From NCBI GenBank assembly GCA_964649095.1, contig CAZYPH010000003.1:1-46625 (forward strand): a stretch of 46,625 nucleotides of DNA, written 5' to 3'. The notes under the pieces are model-generated. The model had not been told where the DNA came from. It saw nothing but the letters and a program-made list of their open reading frames with translations, and made no database searches. This stretch comes from CAZYPH01 sp964649095. GTDB taxonomy: Bacteria; Bdellovibrionota; UBA1018; UBA923. Below, one piece after another: positions 9,182 to 17,248 of this stretch (positions are counted from its first letter, which is position 1; each line of letters begins with the position of its first letter). The position numbers and the translations under genes are program-made.

Positions 9182-9212
9182 TTTTACTCAAGTCTGATTT
9201 ACGCAACGAAAG

Positions 9213-9248
9213 ACGCCCTTGTCTCTTAGTGACAAGGGCGTTTCTATT
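9213..9248 (+). terminator. Rho-independent terminator after pal
   Basis: An 11-bp perfect stem (ACGCCCTTGTC at 9213-9223 with GACAAGGGCGT at 9231-9241) and a 7-base loop, followed by a T-rich tail. It lies 31 bases past the pal stop. Confidence 0.9.
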
Positions 9249-9299
9249 TAACGCACCACGCCTTGGATAAAAAAATCATATCTTCTCTAATAATAGAAC

Positions 9300-10322
9300 A
9301 TGTGGTCATTGCGAATCGTACTACTTTTAACATCCTTTTGGTTACAAGCCTGCTCTTTAACAGCGACGCGCCCCGTGCAAGAAATGACCAACGCGGACAT
9401 TGCGATTCGTGCAGCAAAAGACCTCAATGCCGACTCTCTAGCACCCGATCTGTATAGAAAAGCTGTAGACGCCTACTTTCAGGCGAAACGTTTCTATCGA
9501 TTGAAAGACTTTAAGAAAGCAAAATCACAGGCCGTAGTTGCGATGAAAATTGCAGAACGCGCGGAGTTTATTGCTTATCAAAAGGGTGGCGCCACACCTG
9601 AAGCATCAACGTTGTACCCGCCAGAGGGTGCAAGTGGCGACCCAGACTCTGAATTCAAAGACTGGGTTGATGGCCCCACCGCTGCGCAACCACCCGCAAC
9701 AAAAGAATCTACCGAATCTGGCGCAACACCAACAACGCCAGGCAATAACGCCGAGACCACTGACGACGAAACCCCTGAAAAATCAGAGGCTGCAAACCCA
9801 TCAGCAAAAGACCCTGCTAATAAACCCCCATCCGCCGCCACACCTGACAGCGCACCTCAGAGCCGCTTTCGATATTTTAATTTACCTACAGAGTTTTTAA
9901 CTCATGCCAAGCGACAAAACCTCAATTTGGAATATTTGCGACGGCTTTCTCAGAATCAAACAGAGCCTACGATAGGCTTTCCCAATACGTTGCGAGCCAC
10001 GACGTCAAACCCAATTGGTGACCGACTAAATCGCAACCAAGTACAAGATGCTCCAGCACTACCAAGCAACACTCCAAAAAAAGGGGCTCTCCTACCGCAA
10101 ATTATTTTAGAAGCTGAAAAGACTCCCCTACAAACCGAAATTAACGGAGAGACCGCTCCGGGCGCTTACGATATCAATAACGAAAAACCATTAGTAGAAT
10201 TGGGATCTACGCCCAACCCTGTTATCGAAGGCCTTCCAGAGTTAGGTACGAGCGCATCAGGCAGTACCCAAAACGACGCAAGTGATTTACAGAGTATTGT
10301 AAAACCAATGCCTGAACTTTAG
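9300..10322 (+). CDS. Lipoprotein with DUF4398-like N-terminal helical domain
   Basis: A 340-residue predicted lipoprotein: signal peptide MWSLRIVLLLTSFWLQAC with the lipobox Cys at residue 18. Residues ~28-100 (ADIAIRAAKDLNAD...APDLYRKAVDAYFQAKRFYRLKDFKKAK) match the DUF4398/TPR-like helical pattern often found in OmpA- and Tol-Pal-associated lipoproteins. Residues ~105-190 are Pro/Thr/Ala/Glu-rich low complexity, and the C-terminal third has no recognised fold and is probably disordered. The ribosome binding site is weak. It is first in a co-directional run; the next gene (CpoB-like) starts 22 bp after its stop. Function is unknown, but a cell-envelope role is likely from the lipobox and neighbours. 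Confidence 0.82.
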   Translation: MWSLRIVLLLTSFWLQACSLTATRPVQEMTNADIAIRAAKDLNADSLAPDLYRKAVDAYFQAKRFYRLKDFKKAKSQAVVAMKIAERAEFIAYQKGGATPEASTLYPPEGASGDPDSEFKDWVDGPTAAQPPATKESTESGATPTTPGNNAETTDDETPEKSEAANPSAKDPANKPPSAATPDSAPQSRFRYFNLPTEFLTHAKRQNLNLEYLRRLSQNQTEPTIGFPNTLRATTSNPIGDRLNRNQVQDAPALPSNTPKKGALLPQIILEAEKTPLQTEINGETAPGAYDINNEKPLVELGSTPNPVIEGLPELGTSASGSTQNDASDLQSIVKPMPEL

Positions 10323-10344
10323 AGCATTTAAGGAAAATTAAATA

Positions 10345-11112
10345 ATGTTTTATAAATATACAAAAAAATATATTCTACTTACTATCACTCTGACATCGCT
10401 AACACTTGTTGGGTGTATGAAAACACGCTCCCAAATTCGTGCAGCAGGCGAATCGCCTACAGACACCTCCAGCGGTAACGCCAATGACCCACAACGGAAT
10501 ACTGCTCACAAGATTTCCGCCAATGACCTCGAAATACTACGTACTGAGGTAGCCCAACTGCGCGGCAAAACCGAAGAACTAGAACATACGCAAGCACAGG
10601 CAAAATTAAACGAGATGCCAGAGTTGCTGCCACGCATTGAGAACCGACTGACCGAGTTAGAAAAGAATCAAATTTTAATTTTAGAGGAACTAAAAAATCT
10701 CAAAGACGCTCAACCACAAAGTCGTCAACATTCTGGTTCCTCTGCAAACAACACGACTCAACCACAAACGTTGCAAACGGCGATGGAATTACTAGCGGAT
10801 AATAACTGCGAAGCCGCAATAGATGTTTTAACCCAACTCTCTCCAAAAAAATCGGCAGAAAAGGCTGAGGTCTACTTTCAAACGGGTGAGGGTTATTATT
10901 GTTTAGAAGATTATAAAAAGGCCATTTTACACTTTTCGAAGGTTCAAGAGACGAGTGCCACTCATAGCCGCACACCACAAAGTCTTTTAAAAATTGGTTT
11001 GAGTTTTCAAAAACTAAAAATGAAGGCCGAAGCCAAAAACTTTTTTAACGAACTAATCGAAAAATTTCCAAAATCGCCTGAAGCGAAAATGGCACGGCAA
11101 AAATTAAAATAG
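10345..11112 (+). CDS. CpoB/YbgF-like Tol-Pal-associated TPR protein
   Basis: A 255-residue exported protein. It has a signal peptide with possible lipobox LVGC, then a predicted coiled coil at about residues 60-120 (ILRTEVAQLRGKTEELEH and later). C-terminal TPRs follow from about 145 (AMELLADNNCEAAIDVL, YFQTGEGYYCLEDYKKAILHF, LLKIGLSFQKLKMKAEA). Coiled coil plus C-terminal TPRs is the CpoB/YbgF architecture, which links PBP1B-type synthesis with Tol-Pal-driven OM constriction. Unlike E. coli CpoB it appears to be lipidated. Closeness to pal supports the role, but a lipoprotein gene and a terminator separate them. RBS AAGGAAA. Confidence 0.83.
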   Translation: MFYKYTKKYILLTITLTSLTLVGCMKTRSQIRAAGESPTDTSSGNANDPQRNTAHKISANDLEILRTEVAQLRGKTEELEHTQAQAKLNEMPELLPRIENRLTELEKNQILILEELKNLKDAQPQSRQHSGSSANNTTQPQTLQTAMELLADNNCEAAIDVLTQLSPKKSAEKAEVYFQTGEGYYCLEDYKKAILHFSKVQETSATHSRTPQSLLKIGLSFQKLKMKAEAKNFFNELIEKFPKSPEAKMARQKLK

Positions 11113-11121
11113 TTGAGAGCC

Positions 11122-12699
11122 ATGTACATATATACTTTTCTTAATAGAGCTCTTTTAACGAGCGCCTCAGTCATTTTTGCCGCGTTGTTTAACGCTTGCA
11201 CACATTCTGCACCGCAGAATGCCGCTCCATCACAGACCAACAAAATCAAAAACGTACGTTTGATCTATTCCGCAAACGTTGCCGCCGAGGTGGAGCCCTG
11301 TGGCTGTCGTACGAATCCGAGCGGGGGCCTTTTCCGTCGACTCAATCTTACTGAATCAAAACTACGCGATCGCCCCTTATTATCGTTAGATAGCGGCGAC
11401 TTATTTTATAAAACTGCGCCCACCCCAGCCTTTTTACGCCCACAATACGACGCCCAGGCTACGGCTGTAGCTAAGGCCTATAATATTTTAGGTATAGACG
11501 TCGCTACCGTTGGCGAGTTGGACTTTGCCTCAGGGGTTGCTCAACTGCAACGCACACTGACACACACAAACACAAAGTTTGTATCGGCAAACATCAAATC
11601 ATCAGACGGTAGATTCCTATTTGAACGTTTTGTAGTGCTCGAACGCGGTGGAGTTCGTTTTGGTATCTTTGGTCTCTTAGATGAATCGATTCCCATTACG
11701 ATGCCCGAGAATAGCATCACCAACGGTATTACTGTAGAGCCCCACCTCAATGCAGCCCACGAGGTTATCGCAATTCTAGCGCCAAAAGTCGATGTCATCA
11801 TTGCCCTAACCCACTTGGGTCTCGAGGCCGATCGCCTGTTGGCGCAAAGAGAACCTAGAATTGATTTTATTTTCGGGGCGCACTCACAAAGTTTTCTCAT
11901 GGAACCAGAACGCGTGGGCACGACCGCAATCTTGCATTCTAGTATTCGTGGTCAACACCTCGGCGTGCTGGAAGCGGAGAATGGCCAACTACTCAACCGC
12001 CAGTTTCAATTAGATAGCCGCTTCGACTCACCAGCTGAAGCCCCAAATATTTTAGACAACTTGGCACGCGATTTAAAATTAGAAATTGCTGAATTGAATA
12101 AACAACAAACCGACACGTTTTTAAATTCTCCACCGAATGGCCTCATGAATCCCAGCATACTGCCCGAATCGACATCGACTGCGACTGCACCAACAAAGAT
12201 TCATCGCGAAGTCCAAACCATGGCACGTTGCGCCGAATGCCACACACCACAATTTGATTTCTATCGTAAGACACCGCACGGACGCTCGTACATGACACTT
12301 GTACAAAAACAACAGCAGAATAACTTAGCATGTTTAAAATGCCACTCAGTAGGGCTTGGAACCGACTTTCACAACGTTAAAGGCGTCTTACAATTTCACA
12401 AAAAGACTCAAAAAATTGAACCAGAAGTTTGGGCAAAACAACTCCACAACATGCCGGTCTCTCAATTCAGTAAAGTCAAAAAGGCCTACCTAAATGTTCA
12501 GTGTGAGAACTGCCACAAAGCAGGCGACACTCACCCGTTTGCTATGGGTGAGCAGAATAAACTATCGCCCGTGAGTTCGAATACCTGCCTTGTTTGCCAC
12601 ACGCGTGAGCAGGCACCGGGGTGGTATCAGGCCGATGGAAAGCCTGATCAGGGCTTGATTTCAAAGAAACTAAAAGAGATGTCTTGTCCCAAATTATAG
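11122..12699 (+). CDS. Lipoprotein: UshA-like metallophosphatase domain fused to tetrahaem cytochrome c
   Basis: A 525-residue predicted lipoprotein starting at ATG 11122; a TTG nine bases earlier is less likely. The lipobox is LFNAC. Residues ~40-310 follow the calcineurin-like/5'-nucleotidase pattern: LLSLDSGDLF, VGELDFASG, VIIALTHLGLEADRLL and DFIFGAHSQSF. The usual first metal motif (D-x-H) is replaced by VEPCGC, and GNHE by GELD. A Pro/Thr-rich linker leads to four CxxCH haem-c sites at residues ~370 (CAECH), 404 (CLKCH), 461 (CENCH) and 489 (CLVCH). Such fusions are known in deltaproteobacterial-type genomes, but their substrate is unclear to me. It starts 9 bp after the CpoB-like gene, so the two are probably cotranscribed. 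Confidence 0.88.
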   Translation: MYIYTFLNRALLTSASVIFAALFNACTHSAPQNAAPSQTNKIKNVRLIYSANVAAEVEPCGCRTNPSGGLFRRLNLTESKLRDRPLLSLDSGDLFYKTAPTPAFLRPQYDAQATAVAKAYNILGIDVATVGELDFASGVAQLQRTLTHTNTKFVSANIKSSDGRFLFERFVVLERGGVRFGIFGLLDESIPITMPENSITNGITVEPHLNAAHEVIAILAPKVDVIIALTHLGLEADRLLAQREPRIDFIFGAHSQSFLMEPERVGTTAILHSSIRGQHLGVLEAENGQLLNRQFQLDSRFDSPAEAPNILDNLARDLKLEIAELNKQQTDTFLNSPPNGLMNPSILPESTSTATAPTKIHREVQTMARCAECHTPQFDFYRKTPHGRSYMTLVQKQQQNNLACLKCHSVGLGTDFHNVKGVLQFHKKTQKIEPEVWAKQLHNMPVSQFSKVKKAYLNVQCENCHKAGDTHPFAMGEQNKLSPVSSNTCLVCHTREQAPGWYQADGKPDQGLISKKLKEMSCPKL

Positions 12700-12717
12700 T
12701 GCTAGCTTTTATCTGCT

Positions 12718-13821
12718 ATGTTGCTTGCTATTGAAACGTCGTGTGATGAATGCTCTGCCGCAGTAGTCTCTCGCGGAAGCGATGCGCTATCTGTAAAAGT
12801 ACATTCGAATGAAATCTACTCCCAAATTGACCTCCACAAAGCCTACGGCGGCGTAGTCCCCGAGGTGGCCTCACGAAATCATTTGGAGATGATCAATCTC
12901 GTCATCGAGCAAGCATTAACGGCCGCCAATACGTCGCTTAAAAATATCCAAGCTATTGCCGTTACCAGCCATCCAGGACTTATCGGAGCATTACTCGTCG
13001 GAGTTTCATCCGCAAAAGCCCTGGCCTACGGCTTAGGCCTACCACTAATCGCAGTGAACCATTTGCACGGACACATCCACTCCATATTTTTAGAAAATAG
13101 ACACAACCACGCTATCCTGTCTCAAAAACCACTCCCACTCTTGGTCTGTTTAGTGAGTGGTGGCCACACGATGCTGGCATTAGTCGACGAGCTGCCAGCA
13201 AAAAAAATCACGCTTCTTGGCCAATCTCTTGATGATGCCGCCGGAGAAGCATTCGATAAATCAGCCAAACTTTTAGGGTTGCCTTACCCGGGTGGGTTGC
13301 ATCTTGACCGCCTGGCCCAACAAGGTAACGCTTCACGTTTTTCATTTCCACGCCCCATGCTGCACTCGCGTGACCATCAGTTTAGTTTTAGTGGATTAAA
13401 AACGGCGGTACTCACCGAGCTCTTACGCCAGGGTTTTCAACCCCATGGCAAAGGGGCGACTTGGGGGCGTGCCCCAGCAAAAGACACTTTACCTCAAGGG
13501 GCGCTATTAAATGATTTCTGCGCTTCAATTCAGACCGCTATTGTTGATACGTTAATCGAAAAAATTAAATTTGCCCTTGAGACCACTCAAGCCAAAGCTG
13601 TGGCAATTGTAGGTGGTGTTTCGGCAAATTCCCTGTTCCGTGCAAAACTTTCGGAGACGCTAAACCAGACTCAGACACCACTGCTAAAAGTCGATCATCA
13701 GTACTGTACTGACAATGCTGCCATGATCGGTGCGTCAGGTTTGACCCAGTGGGAGCGCAATGATTTCTTAACTGAAGAATCACTCCTGCGATTAAACCCT
13801 AAGAGTCAATTTAATATATAA
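12718..13821 (+). CDS. tsaD: tRNA N6-adenosine threonylcarbamoyltransferase
   Basis: A 367-residue ASKHA-fold enzyme that transfers threonylcarbamoyl to A37 of ANN-decoding tRNAs, working with TsaB/TsaE. It starts MLLAIETSCDECSAAVV. The metal-binding HxxxH is in AVNHLHGHIHSIF (the family usually has NHLEGH), with LVSGGHTML and the FSFSGLKTAVL segment further on. CTDNAAMIG near the C-terminus is also characteristic. There is no clear Shine-Dalgarno in the 18-bp gap from the cytochrome fusion gene, suggesting translational coupling. rsmA follows after 28 bp, so two RNA-modification genes are paired. Confidence 0.97.
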   Translation: MLLAIETSCDECSAAVVSRGSDALSVKVHSNEIYSQIDLHKAYGGVVPEVASRNHLEMINLVIEQALTAANTSLKNIQAIAVTSHPGLIGALLVGVSSAKALAYGLGLPLIAVNHLHGHIHSIFLENRHNHAILSQKPLPLLVCLVSGGHTMLALVDELPAKKITLLGQSLDDAAGEAFDKSAKLLGLPYPGGLHLDRLAQQGNASRFSFPRPMLHSRDHQFSFSGLKTAVLTELLRQGFQPHGKGATWGRAPAKDTLPQGALLNDFCASIQTAIVDTLIEKIKFALETTQAKAVAIVGGVSANSLFRAKLSETLNQTQTPLLKVDHQYCTDNAAMIGASGLTQWERNDFLTEESLLRLNPKSQFNI

Positions 13822-13849
13822 TACAAATTATATATAATAGAAAGTATAT

Positions 13850-14671
13850 ATGTCATCAAAGTCTAGAGGCCAGGCATTTGGTCAAAATTTTCTACACCAC
13901 CAACCTACCATTGATAAAATTATTCGACTGGCTACCGACGAAATACAAAAAACGAAGCCAAGCTGTATTTTAGAAATTGGCCCCGGCAAACAGGCACTGA
14001 CTGAACCGTTAATAGAACTTACGAATGCCCACAATTTACCTCTGCACTTAGTGGAGCTTGACCCACGCCTTCGTGGGCCGCTAGCCACATTTGAACAGGA
14101 CGGCCGGCTACATATGATGGACGCCGCTCATGATGCTTTCGGTGAACTACTATTGACCCTCTACAAAACATCAGGCCCCGTCTACATTGTCTCAAATATG
14201 CCCTATGCCTCGGCGTCACAAATTATTGCTCAGGTCATACGCGCGATTCAAATTGAGCCTTCAGCGGTTTCTGGATGCACCATCATGGTTCAGAAAGAAA
14301 TGGCACTTCGCATGATAGCACCGGCCAACAACAGTGATCGCGGTGCATTCTCAATATTTATCGAATCTTATTTTAAGGCCGATAAAATTTTTGATGTAAG
14401 CCCTGGCTGTTTTCAGCCACCACCCAAGGTAATCAGTAGCGTACTCACACTACGTCCGCTTGCGAAGTCTGTTTTACAGGGACGCGTAGACCCTCTTAAG
14501 TTTGAGGCTTTCTGCAAAAAGCTATTTTCCCAGCGGCGTAAAATGATACGCGGCATTTTAAAAAACGTAGCACTTCCTGAAACACTGAGCGGAACCGAAC
14601 GCCCCGAGAATTTAGATCTTGAAACTTTAATCAAACTCTTTTCTAGTTTTGATAATTATGCAAAAAATTAA
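13850..14671 (+). CDS. rsmA: 16S rRNA dimethyladenosine transferase (KsgA)
   Basis: A 273-residue SAM-dependent enzyme that dimethylates two adjacent adenosines near the 3' end of 16S rRNA in late 30S assembly. GQNFLHHQPTIDKII, motif I ILEIGPGKQALTEPL, catalytic motif IV NMPYASASQII (usually NLPY) and PGCFQPPPKVISSVL are in the expected order, and the length is normal. Motif I has GKQ where the family usually has GTG-like residues, a mild oddity. The 3' end overlaps the downstream barrel gene, indicating cotranscription. Confidence 0.95.
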   Translation: MSSKSRGQAFGQNFLHHQPTIDKIIRLATDEIQKTKPSCILEIGPGKQALTEPLIELTNAHNLPLHLVELDPRLRGPLATFEQDGRLHMMDAAHDAFGELLLTLYKTSGPVYIVSNMPYASASQIIAQVIRAIQIEPSAVSGCTIMVQKEMALRMIAPANNSDRGAFSIFIESYFKADKIFDVSPGCFQPPPKVISSVLTLRPLAKSVLQGRVDPLKFEAFCKKLFSQRRKMIRGILKNVALPETLSGTERPENLDLETLIKLFSSFDNYAKN

Positions 14672-16046
14672 TCGCTCCACGCTACAATATGTTTTAAAAA
14701 GCATTTCAGTATATATACTTTTATTAATATTAAAAATTCCTAGTAATCATGCCCTTGCAAATACCGGAGAGTTATTAGGTTTTGGCTCCAGCTCGATATC
14801 CCTCGGGAACTCGATGTTAGGCAGCAAAGACCAAGCATTTGCGGGATACTACAACCCAGCTATGCCGGCCTCTATCGAAGGCTTAGCTTTAAGTTTTGGC
14901 ATCAGTTGGGCCAATCCTAGCTTTCTTGAAATTGACAACGTAGTTACAGCCAATTCGGTAACAACGGCTGCAACAACCACCCAAACACTAGGCAAAGTGG
15001 ATACCGATAATTATCTCGACCACCTAAGCCAAACCCTTGGTGTCAGTTTTAATTTTGGCGAGCGTTTGTACCATTTGACTCTGCACGCCGTGGCATCAAT
15101 TCCGATTGCTCGACTGGCCTATATCGACTCTAGCGATCCGTTTTTACCCGACTATTTTAACTATCGTTCTCGCATCCAACGCCCACAAATTTTTGCGGGG
15201 TTTGCGCTAAAGCCACTTTCCTATTTTCACGTGGGTGCTGGCTTAGCTTTTAGTACAAACCTTTCTGCAGCCAACGACGTTACTATCTCCACCGTAAACA
15301 ATACGGTTAGCCACCAAAGATTTGCCTCAACCATAAAACCAGGGGCCACCGGTTATTTCGGGCTCTATTTAGACCCAAAACCCTTTTATTCTGGTCTGAC
15401 CGTACGTATGACCAATAAATACAAAGTTGATATTGATACCAATGCACGCTCGCGTTTATTTGAAACCCTAAACGAAGTTCCGTTTGTCTTAAACTCCTCT
15501 AGCGCGGTCTATTACGATCCGTTTGAAGTTAACTTAGCCGTCGGCGCCGACATCACACCAAAAACGTTTGTTACTGGTGAGTTAGATTGGTTGAACTATG
15601 AAAACTTTGAAACACCGGTCCTCAATGTTGTATTTAAACGCGGCAGCAATTCTAGCATTCAAAACTCGGTAAATACGGCTCCAAAAACAAAAAACATCTT
15701 TATTGGCAAACTAGGTGTAGAACAAAAGATAAACACGATCGCTTTACGAGGTGGTTACATGTACCGCCCATCGCCTATTGAAAGCAATTCAGGCTCCGGC
15801 AACTTGATCGATCCAGATCGACATACTTTTGCCCTAGGCGCGGGATTTGATTTGAAAGAACTAGGCGTCGTGAACCATCCTGTTACAGTAGACACTCACA
15901 TCACGTACCACTATTTTGTACGGCAAACCGTGACCAAAACGGCTGGTAATGAGCTTAATCAAACAGGCTCAAAAGTAGGATCACCATCGTACGACATTGG
16001 TGGGTCTATGTGGGGCGCCGGGCTCTCTCTATCAACAAAGTTTTAA
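14658..16046 (+). CDS. Outer-membrane beta-barrel, FadL/OmpP1-like
   Basis: About 462 residues from ATG 14658 (an ATG at 14649 is also in frame). The signal peptide is YILLLILKIPSNHALA. The mature start GELLGFGSSSISLGN...AFAGYYNPAMPA follows the OmpP1/FadL pattern in which a conserved NPA motif is near the plug domain. The rest alternates in a beta-rich manner and ends in Phe (SLSTKF), as OM barrels do. FadL-type proteins take up long-chain fatty acids or other hydrophobic compounds. An acyl-CoA synthetase three genes downstream in the same run fits fatty acid uptake and activation. Overlaps rsmA by 14 bp. Ligand not determined. Confidence 0.82.
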   Translation: MQKINRSTLQYVLKSISVYILLLILKIPSNHALANTGELLGFGSSSISLGNSMLGSKDQAFAGYYNPAMPASIEGLALSFGISWANPSFLEIDNVVTANSVTTAATTTQTLGKVDTDNYLDHLSQTLGVSFNFGERLYHLTLHAVASIPIARLAYIDSSDPFLPDYFNYRSRIQRPQIFAGFALKPLSYFHVGAGLAFSTNLSAANDVTISTVNNTVSHQRFASTIKPGATGYFGLYLDPKPFYSGLTVRMTNKYKVDIDTNARSRLFETLNEVPFVLNSSSAVYYDPFEVNLAVGADITPKTFVTGELDWLNYENFETPVLNVVFKRGSNSSIQNSVNTAPKTKNIFIGKLGVEQKINTIALRGGYMYRPSPIESNSGSGNLIDPDRHTFALGAGFDLKELGVVNHPVTVDTHITYHYFVRQTVTKTAGNELNQTGSKVGSPSYDIGGSMWGAGLSLSTKF

Positions 16047-16049
16047 ACT

Positions 16050-16748
16050 ATGCAAAAACAAAAAAAGGCCCGATCAACTTCAACTCTTGCACTGTGCTCT
16101 ACTATTCGACGCTCGGTGCGTGCCAATTTTGCTACAGGCCTGCTAGTATTAGCGCCCTTCGGAGCCGTATTGGGCATTTTGGTGTGGTTTTGGAATGGGG
16201 TTGTAGCCCTTACCGACCTCATTCCCAGCACCCTTCACCCCATTCAGTTATTCCAACTAGAACACCCACTCGCCATTACGGCAGTAGAGTTTGTTTTTAA
16301 TCTCGCTATTCTTCTGCTTTCCATCACGCTTGTGATTCTAATCGGCTTCTTTTCGCGTCGCTATGTTGGTGCCCGCATCTTGCACACACTCAGCCGCTTC
16401 GTAGCGCGTGTGCCTATTTTAAATGCCGTCTACTCTACGTTGGAGCAGCTGCTAAAAACGTTTTCTGGCGGGCAAACCAAGAACTTTAGAAAAGTGGTTT
16501 TAATTGAGTACCCACGTAAAGGTATTGAAACCCTTGCCTTCGTAACGCACGAGTCCTCGTCTGAGCACTCGAACGCTGCGGTTGCTAACGATCGTGACAA
16601 GGTACATCTATTTGTTCCAACGACACCCAACCCTACTTCAGGCTTTTATTTGATCGTGTCGAAAGACCAAGTCAAAGAGACTAATATGTCGGTAGAAAAC
16701 GCATTAAAAGAAATCATATCGATGGGACTCGTACGTGCCCAACGCTAA
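16050..16748 (+). CDS. DUF502 family membrane protein
   Basis: A 232-residue protein of the DUF502 family (PF04367, related to the plant COV proteins). It has two N-terminal membrane segments (about 27-55 and 80-105) and then the conserved RVPILNAVYSTLEQLLKTF and VHLFVPTTPNPTSGF segments. No biochemical function is established in bacteria; most descriptions are of an inner-membrane protein with a cytosolic or periplasmic beta domain. It starts 3 bp after the FadL-like gene and overlaps smpB by 14 bp, so translation is probably coupled. Confidence 0.92.
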   Translation: MQKQKKARSTSTLALCSTIRRSVRANFATGLLVLAPFGAVLGILVWFWNGVVALTDLIPSTLHPIQLFQLEHPLAITAVEFVFNLAILLLSITLVILIGFFSRRYVGARILHTLSRFVARVPILNAVYSTLEQLLKTFSGGQTKNFRKVVLIEYPRKGIETLAFVTHESSSEHSNAAVANDRDKVHLFVPTTPNPTSGFYLIVSKDQVKETNMSVENALKEIISMGLVRAQR

Positions 16749-17214
16749 AGATTCAAAAGACGCTGGTAGTAGTTTCATTACACAGAATAAAAATGCTACG
16801 CGTAATTTTCACTTACTCGACCGCTACACGGCAGGCCTTGTTTTACAGGGCACCGAAGTAAAATCAATTCGTAATGGCACCGTACATATTCATGACGCAT
16901 ACGCTACTATTGAAAAAGGTGAGGCGTATCTTAATCATATGCATATTGGTCCGTACACACATGGCAACCGCTTCAACCACGAGCCACTGCGAAAACGAAA
17001 ACTACTTTTAACCAAAACCGAAATTCGAAAACTCACCGGCAATGTCGTAGAAAAAGGTTTGACGCTAGTGCCCATAAAATTATTTTGGTCAAAGGGTCGT
17101 GTAAAAGTTGAACTAGCGCTCGCAAAAGGTAAAACTTTTGGTGATCAACGACATGATCTACGAACCAAAGACGCCGATCGTGAGATAGACCGCGCAACAA
17201 AACGCTCACGTTAA
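16735..17214 (+). CDS. smpB: SsrA-binding protein SmpB
   Basis: A 159-residue partner of tmRNA in trans-translation (rescue of stalled ribosomes). TRNFHLLDRYTAGLVLQGTEVKSIRNG, HMHIGPYTHGNRFNHEPLRKRKLLL and the basic tail DADREIDRATKRSR are all diagnostic. The start is GTG at 16735, inside the end of the DUF502 gene; this start gives the normal N-terminal length. The tmRNA gene ssrA is not seen in this window. Confidence 0.97.
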   Translation: MPNAKDSKDAGSSFITQNKNATRNFHLLDRYTAGLVLQGTEVKSIRNGTVHIHDAYATIEKGEAYLNHMHIGPYTHGNRFNHEPLRKRKLLLTKTEIRKLTGNVVEKGLTLVPIKLFWSKGRVKVELALAKGKTFGDQRHDLRTKDADREIDRATKRSR

Positions 17215-17248
17215 GCCACCGTAAAAATCAGCGAAGAGGGAGACTTCC

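Noticed and set aside
9550..9900. Second-frame open reading frame in the DUF4398-like gene
   Set aside because: It is a shadow of the Pro/Thr/Ala-rich low-complexity region.
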